DNA of 64,000 nucleotides from [Clostridium] scindens ATCC 35704 (lineage in GTDB: Bacteria > Bacillota > Clostridia > Lachnospirales > Lachnospiraceae), in NCBI RefSeq assembly GCF_004295125.1, contig NZ_CP036170.1:2482501-2546500 (forward strand). The letters are read 5' to 3'. The notes under the pieces are model-generated. The model was not told where the DNA came from. It ran no database searches and saw only the letters and a program-made list of their open reading frames with translations. The position numbers and the translations under genes were made by a program. The stretch's first letter is position 1; every line of letters begins with the position of its first letter. This document shows positions 61,211-64,000 of this stretch, in pieces.

Positions 61211-63124
61211 ATGGCATCCAGCGGCAGTTTTTCCGGTTCCATCCGGGACGGCCACTATAAGCTGCGGGTGGACTGGTCGCAGAGCAAGAATGTCTCTGCC
61301 AATACGTCTACGGTTACCTGTAAGCTGTATCTGGTGAATGACTGGAGTCTGAATATCAGTGGGCGAAGCGACAATACCTGCACCATTGACGGATCGGCTC
61401 AGACTTTTTCCTCCCCAGCGATTAGTATCACGGGGACACATTTGCTGGGAACAGTATCAAGGACGGTCAATCATGCCAGCGATGGCAGTAAGTCCTTAGC
61501 GATTTCAGCAGTGTTCCAGATCCGGGCAACCTTAAGTGGGACGTACTATGGAACAATCACAGCCAGCGCCAATATCACGCTGGATAGCATACCCCGTGCC
61601 TCCAGCGTATCTGCTGCGAATATGACGATAGGGTCTGCCGGTACGATTACGATCAGCAGGGCCTCTTCTTCGTTCACCCATACGCTGACGTATTCCTTTG
61701 GAAATACCAGCGGGACAATTGCAACCAAGACAACGGCAACTTCTGTATCGTGGACGCCAGCCTTGTCTCTGGCCAGCCAGATCCCGAATGCCACCAGCGG
61801 TACCTGCACGATCACCTGCACCACCTACAACGGGAATACGAATATCGGCTCCAAAACCTGTACGCTCAGTTTAAGTGTCCCAGCCAGTGTGAAGCCCACG
61901 ATCACCAGCCTGACTGCATCCCGGATTGACGGGGAAGTACCCAGTGCGTGGGGCATTTATGTACAGACGAAATCGAAGGCCAAGCTGACGATCAATGGGT
62001 CGGCAGGAAGCTATGGTTCTACGATCAAGTCCTATTCCATTACGGGCGGCGGATACAGTGGCTCGGCATCTACGCTGACCACAGGTTTCCTCAACAATTC
62101 CGGGACGATTACTTTTAAGGCCACGGTAACGGATTCCAGAGGACGGGTATCGGCGGAGGCTTCCGTTTCCATCACGGTGACCGCCTATTCCCCGCCATAT
62201 TTCAATTCCTCCCTGTCCCAGCGGTGCTTAAGCAACGGGACGCTGGATGATGACGGGACATATATCCATGCGCTGGTGTCCTTTGGATATTCTACCTGTG
62301 GCGGAAAGAACACCCTCAAAACTTCTGCTCAGTACAAGCAGGTGTCTGCGGAGCAGTGGACGGATGCCGGGGTAACCTTTGCGTCCAATACGGCTTTCAC
62401 TTACGGAAAAGGGCAGATCTCTACGGAGACTTCCTATGATGTGCGGTACATACTGGAAGATGCCTTCAGCACCATTTCTGTGCAGGAGATTGTCTCCACG
62501 GCGGCTGTGGTCATGGACTTTAAAAACGGCGGCAAAGGTGTGGCGATTGGAAAGGTATCGGAAAGTGATAATACCTTTGAAGTGGCCGAGAACTGGGATG
62601 TAAAAGTCTATGGGATGCTCCTGAAAGAATATATCCAGCAATTTGCAAAAACGATTTATCCGGTAGGCAGCATCTATATGAGTGTCACTTCTACCAATCC
62701 CGCTACTTATTTTGGAGGCACTTGGGTGGCGTGGGGCAGCGGCAGGGTGCCGGTAGGAATTAACACATCGGATAGCAACTTTAATACGGTGGAGAAAACA
62801 GGCGGAGCATCGGCCGTCACACTGACTGCCAGCCAGATGCCAAGCCATACACATACGTTTACCGGAAGTTCTACCACGACCAACAGTGCAGGCGGTCATA
62901 CGCACAATATTGGTCGTGATACGGATGGAGGTGCAGGCAGCAGCCGATACACAGTGCATAGTGCAGGAACTTCTGGGGCACAGGCTACTTCCCCGACCAG
63001 TAGTGCCGGGGCGCATACTCACTCACTGACTCCAAAAGGGAAGAACGCAAATACGGGAGGTGGCGGCTCTCACACCAACCTGCAGCCCTATATCGTCTGC
63101 TATATGTGGAAGCGGACAGCATAA
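61211..63124 (+). CDS. DUF859-type tail fibre / receptor-binding protein
   Basis: ATG 61211 is preferred to GTG 61202. The 637-residue protein begins with the siphovirus DUF859 pattern (SGSFSGSIRDGHYKLRVDWSQSKNVSANTSTVTCKLYL) and ends with a tail-collar-like tip: TIYPVGSIYMSVTSTNPATYFGGTW, then His-rich loops SHTHTF and GHTHNI and the end YIVCYMWKRTA. The C-terminal tip is the likely receptor-binding part. Confidence 0.85.
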   Translation: MASSGSFSGSIRDGHYKLRVDWSQSKNVSANTSTVTCKLYLVNDWSLNISGRSDNTCTIDGSAQTFSSPAISITGTHLLGTVSRTVNHASDGSKSLAISAVFQIRATLSGTYYGTITASANITLDSIPRASSVSAANMTIGSAGTITISRASSSFTHTLTYSFGNTSGTIATKTTATSVSWTPALSLASQIPNATSGTCTITCTTYNGNTNIGSKTCTLSLSVPASVKPTITSLTASRIDGEVPSAWGIYVQTKSKAKLTINGSAGSYGSTIKSYSITGGGYSGSASTLTTGFLNNSGTITFKATVTDSRGRVSAEASVSITVTAYSPPYFNSSLSQRCLSNGTLDDDGTYIHALVSFGYSTCGGKNTLKTSAQYKQVSAEQWTDAGVTFASNTAFTYGKGQISTETSYDVRYILEDAFSTISVQEIVSTAAVVMDFKNGGKGVAIGKVSESDNTFEVAENWDVKVYGMLLKEYIQQFAKTIYPVGSIYMSVTSTNPATYFGGTWVAWGSGRVPVGINTSDSNFNTVEKTGGASAVTLTASQMPSHTHTFTGSSTTTNSAGGHTHNIGRDTDGGAGSSRYTVHSAGTSGAQATSPTSSAGAHTHSLTPKGKNANTGGGGSHTNLQPYIVCYMWKRTA

Positions 63125-63144
63125 CTTTATATTTTCTGGAAATC

Positions 63145-63175
63145 AGCGACTACTCTTCGGGGAAGCCGCTTTTTT
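63145..63175 (+). terminator. Possible terminator after the tail fibre gene
   Basis: AGCG and CGCT close a loose stem around a TTCG loop, followed by five T, between the fibre and holin genes. The stem is short, so this is uncertain. Confidence 0.45.
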
Positions 63176-63205
63176 CATATCCAAATTTCAAAGGAGGAAC
63201 ACACC

Positions 63206-63628
63206 ATGAAAGAATTCTGGAACACCATCCAACTCATCTTTTCCGCTGTGGGCGGCTGGCTGGGGTATTTCCTTGGCGGCTGTGATGGCTTGCTTTATGC
63301 CCTGATCGCCTTCGTGGTGATCGACTACATCACGGGTGTGATGTGCGCCATCATCAACCGGGAGTTATCCAGCGCGGTCGGCTTCAAAGGGATCTTCCGA
63401 AAAGTGCTGATCTTCCTGCTTGTCGGGATTGCAAACATCATCGATGTGCAGGTGATCGGAACTGGGGCGGTATTACGGACAGCGGTGATCTTTTTCTACA
63501 TCTCCAATGAAGGCGTGAGCCTGCTGGAGAATGCAGGACATCTGGGACTGCCAATCCCGGAAAAGATCAAAACGGTATTAGAGCAGCTCCATGACAGAGC
63601 AGAAAACGGAAAGGAAGGTAATGAATAA
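63206..63628 (+). CDS. Phage holin
   Basis: The 140-residue protein has three or four hydrophobic segments (FSAVGGWLGYFLGG, LLYALIAFVVIDYITGVMCAI, VLIFLLVGIANIIDVQVIG, TAVIFFYISNEGVSLLENAG) and a charged tail, matching the Firmicutes phage holin 4 family. AAAGGAGG precedes the ATG. It overlaps the amidase start and times lysis. Confidence 0.9.
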   Translation: MKEFWNTIQLIFSAVGGWLGYFLGGCDGLLYALIAFVVIDYITGVMCAIINRELSSAVGFKGIFRKVLIFLLVGIANIIDVQVIGTGAVLRTAVIFFYISNEGVSLLENAGHLGLPIPEKIKTVLEQLHDRAENGKEGNE

Positions 63629-64000
63629 TGGCTTACACAAACAGTTCACTTGTATCTTACACAAAACTCAGCCCCAACCACTCTGGGCAGAGGACGCATT
63701 CCATTGACCGGATTACGCCCCACTGTGTGGTCGGCCAGCTGACGGCGGAGAGCATCTGCGGATGCTTTACCAGCCCGTCCAGAGAGGCCAGCTGCAATTA
63801 TGGCATCGGGAAAGACGGAAAGATCGCACTTTGCGTGGAGGAGAAGAACCGCTCCTGGTGTTCTTCCAGTAGCGCCAATGACCAGAGGGCAGTCACCATT
63901 GAGTGCGCCAGCGATTTGAATCATCCCTATGCAATGACCAACGCCGTTTACAATTCCCTCGTGAAACTGTGTACGGATATCTGCAAACGGAATGGGAAAA
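63628..64000 (+). CDS. N-acetylmuramoyl-L-alanine amidase (endolysin), 5' part
   Basis: The ATG overlaps the holin stop (TAATG) after AAGGAAGG. The visible 124 codons read MAYTNSSLVSYTKLSPNHSG, then IDRITPHCVVGQLTAESICGCF and NYGIGKDGKIALCVEEKNRSW, the opening of an amidase_2-type endolysin; the His of ITPHCVVGQ would be a zinc ligand. The gene runs off the right edge. It cuts peptidoglycan at lysis. Confidence 0.88.
   Translation, partial: MAYTNSSLVSYTKLSPNHSGQRTHSIDRITPHCVVGQLTAESICGCFTSPSREASCNYGIGKDGKIALCVEEKNRSWCSSSSANDQRAVTIECASDLNHPYAMTNAVYNSLVKLCTDICKRNGK

Noticed and set aside
1-64000. CRISPR array or cas genes
   Set aside because: No regularly spaced short repeats and no Cas-like protein were seen; the Cas4-like cysteine cluster belongs to the DUF2800 phage protein.

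Overview
The window looks like a chromosomal stretch of a gut Clostridia bacterium, probably Lachnospiraceae. This is inferred from strong AGGAGG ribosome-binding sites, the Gram-positive phage families and mixed base composition; no rRNA or housekeeping marker is present to fix the genus. It has two parts: a mobile-element-scarred accessory/defence region (1 to about 24.7 kb) and a long siphovirus-type prophage (about 24.8 kb to the right edge).

Defence region (1-13 kb). The 3' end of a type I specificity gene (hsdS) is followed by hsdR, a two-metallopeptidase-plus-HTH fusion, a GmrSD-like type IV restriction gene split by a frameshift, a GIY-YIG/DUF4357 nuclease and an unknown gene, all on the + strand with overlaps or very short gaps. 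A zinc-ribbon gene follows and appears cut by an IS3-family element whose 23-bp inverted repeats are visible.

Mobile and regulatory region (13-24.7 kb). A truncated serine recombinase and an OLD-like ATPase/TOPRIM nuclease lie between two ~180-bp direct repeats that share 73 identical bases. Next come a MerR regulator with a serine hydrolase, a double-HTH MerR regulator with an ABC exporter, remnants of a MerR gene and of an OmpR-type regulator, and an IS21 element. The IS21 has an 8-bp target duplication and interrupts a small gene that can be rebuilt by removing it.

Prophage (about 24.8-64 kb). An XRE regulator faces three 17-bp operator-like palindromes. The early module encodes a sigma-like factor, DUF2800/DUF2815 proteins, family A DNA polymerase, primase-helicase, VRR-NUC, SNF2 helicase, an ArpU-like regulator and HNH. 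The late module encodes terminases, ParB-methyltransferase, portal, protease, capsid, connectors, tail chaperones with a -1 slippery site, tape measure, Dit, Tal, fibre proteins, holin and amidase. Between the methyltransferase and the large terminase sits a cargo block (virulence-protein family, DUF4314, amidoligase, cyclotransferase and small proteins) whose three operons carry copies of the same upstream element. No integrase or att site is visible, so the prophage right end lies outside the window.

The points most worth attention are: an ApeA-like HEPN anti-phage gene inserted as a self-contained moron between the tail chaperones and the tape measure; an in-frame amber codon in the major capsid gene; a minus-strand promoter / tRNA-like / terminator unit beside the small terminase; the repeated regulatory element of the amidoligase block; and the direct-repeat-flanked recombinase-nuclease cassette.
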